Positions 63,648-64,000 of a stretch of 64,000 bases of DNA are shown here, piece by piece. The stretch is from positions 992,001 to 1,056,000 of the forward strand of contig NZ_CP116384.1 of assembly GCF_028201475.1 (NCBI RefSeq). The letters are read 5' to 3'. A model generated the notes under the pieces. It saw only the letters and a program-made list of their open reading frames with translations, searched no databases and had not been told where the DNA came from. Made by a program: the position numbers and the translations under genes. Every line of letters begins with the position of its first letter. Position 1 is the first letter of the stretch. Origin of the DNA: Vibrio sp. SCSIO 43137. Lineage in GTDB: Bacteria; Pseudomonadota; Gammaproteobacteria; Enterobacterales; Vibrionaceae.

Positions 63648-64000
63648 TCATAGTTTGTTCACAATATTGACCGGTTTTCCCTTCAGCCAAGCTTCTATAT
63701 TGTCAGCAACAGCCTGAGTGATTCTTTTTCTGGCATCCAGTGTCGCCCATGCAACATGTGGGGTGATTACACAGTTTCTGGCGCTCAGCAGTGGGTTATC
63801 AGGCAACGGTGGTTCCTGCTGCAGAGTATCAAGGGCAGCGCCGGCAATATGACCGCTATTAAGTAACTCAGCTAAATCCTGCTCTACCACAAGCTGGCCT
63901 CTGGCAGTATTAATCAACAGGGAACCGGGCTTCATCTTCAGCATACGTTGTTTATCAAACAGATTCTCTGTGTCAGGAAATACCGGGCAGTGCAGGGAAA
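63648..64000 (-). CDS. D-isomer-specific 2-hydroxyacid dehydrogenase, C-terminal part
   Basis: Partial gene cut by the right edge; the last 117 codons are present. The visible segment contains SLHCPVFPDTENLFDKQRML, MKPGSLLINTARGQLVVEQD, AGAALDTLQQEPPLPDNPLL and TPHVAWATLDARKRITQAV. These hold the NAD-binding Rossmann end, the catalytic Glu (EPP) and His (PHVAW). It matches glycerate (hydroxypyruvate) dehydrogenases of the HprA type. The start is outside the window. Confidence 0.88.
   Translation of the reverse strand, partial: SLHCPVFPDTENLFDKQRMLKMKPGSLLINTARGQLVVEQDLAELLNSGHIAGAALDTLQQEPPLPDNPLLSARNCVITPHVAWATLDARKRITQAVADNIEAWLKGKPVNIVNKL

Noticed and set aside
1..64000. tRNA, rRNA, CRISPR arrays, prophage or integron attachment sites
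   Set aside because: None was seen by eye on either strand; the only mobile element identified is the IS4-family insertion at 21286-22774.

Overview
The window looks like a stretch of a Vibrio genome (Vibrionaceae, gammaproteobacteria), probably the smaller chromosome. This is an inference from content: kbl-tdh, a second-type acetate kinase, deaD, rnb, a Vibrio-type flagellin with a sigma-28 promoter, many GGDEF/HD-GYP proteins and many LysR/AraC regulators, at about 45% GC. No rRNA, tRNA, CRISPR array or prophage block was seen.

Layout. 0-8 kb: the start of a chromate transporter gene (chrA) divergent from a LysR gene, a CobW-type GTPase, a ClC protein without the gating glutamate, ogt, a frameshifted quinone reductase and a large BvgS-like diguanylate cyclase. 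8-14 kb: a PAS-GGDEF protein with a degenerate active site, a lone binding protein, and a complete polar amino-acid ABC transporter whose permease has an extra periplasmic insert. 14-21 kb: ackA, deaD with a long leader, a small unknown protein, rnb and an AraC gene. 21.3-22.8 kb: an IS4-family element (Tn5/IS50-like transposase) inserted in a hairpin, with a 13-bp target duplication. 22.8-31 kb: a PstS-like protein, a MaoC hydratase, a GST, a DUF457 membrane protein, an Old Yellow Enzyme with a LysR gene, and a lone flagellin. 31-42 kb: a secreted subtilase, a His-rich/HupE/membrane-anchor cassette, an EamA exporter plus MerR gene, an AraC plus tandem DJ-1 pair, a secreted tyrosine phosphatase, a tandem DUF2061 protein behind a Fur-like site, and another AraC gene. 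42.5-43.9 kb is the most unusual part: an orphan TIR-like (DUF1863/MTH538) protein followed by a candidate type I toxin-antitoxin locus. 44-49.7 kb: RDD protein, lipoprotein, kbl-tdh operon, LysR, a VOC protein and a PHP phosphatase. 50-64 kb: Cache/HD-GYP protein, ybjQ, azlCD, a TPR membrane protein, a candidate ncRNA, a CI-like repressor, Nudix, GntR plus polysaccharide deacetylase, rhlE, a Kef-type antiporter, a PAS-PAS-GGDEF protein and the end of a 2-hydroxyacid dehydrogenase gene.

Main discovery candidate (43148-43527). A 31-codon hydrophobic ORF on the minus strand has a perfect Shine-Dalgarno and a TTCG-loop terminator. Divergently upstream, a promoter and terminator delimit a ~57-nt RNA. 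The first 19 nt of that RNA are repeated in plus orientation inside the toxin leader, so the RNA is perfectly antisense to the leader. This is the architecture of tisB/istR-type type I toxin-antitoxin systems. It is read directly from sequence, but expression and toxicity are inferred.

Other points of note are the ClC protein lacking its gating Glu, a GGDEF protein with SGEEF but an intact RxxD site, a likely ribosome-site-sequestering inverted repeat before the EamA gene, a 38-codon small ORF upstream of clc, and an unidentified structured RNA candidate near 55.4 kb. No database or folding program was available; family names rest on motif recognition.
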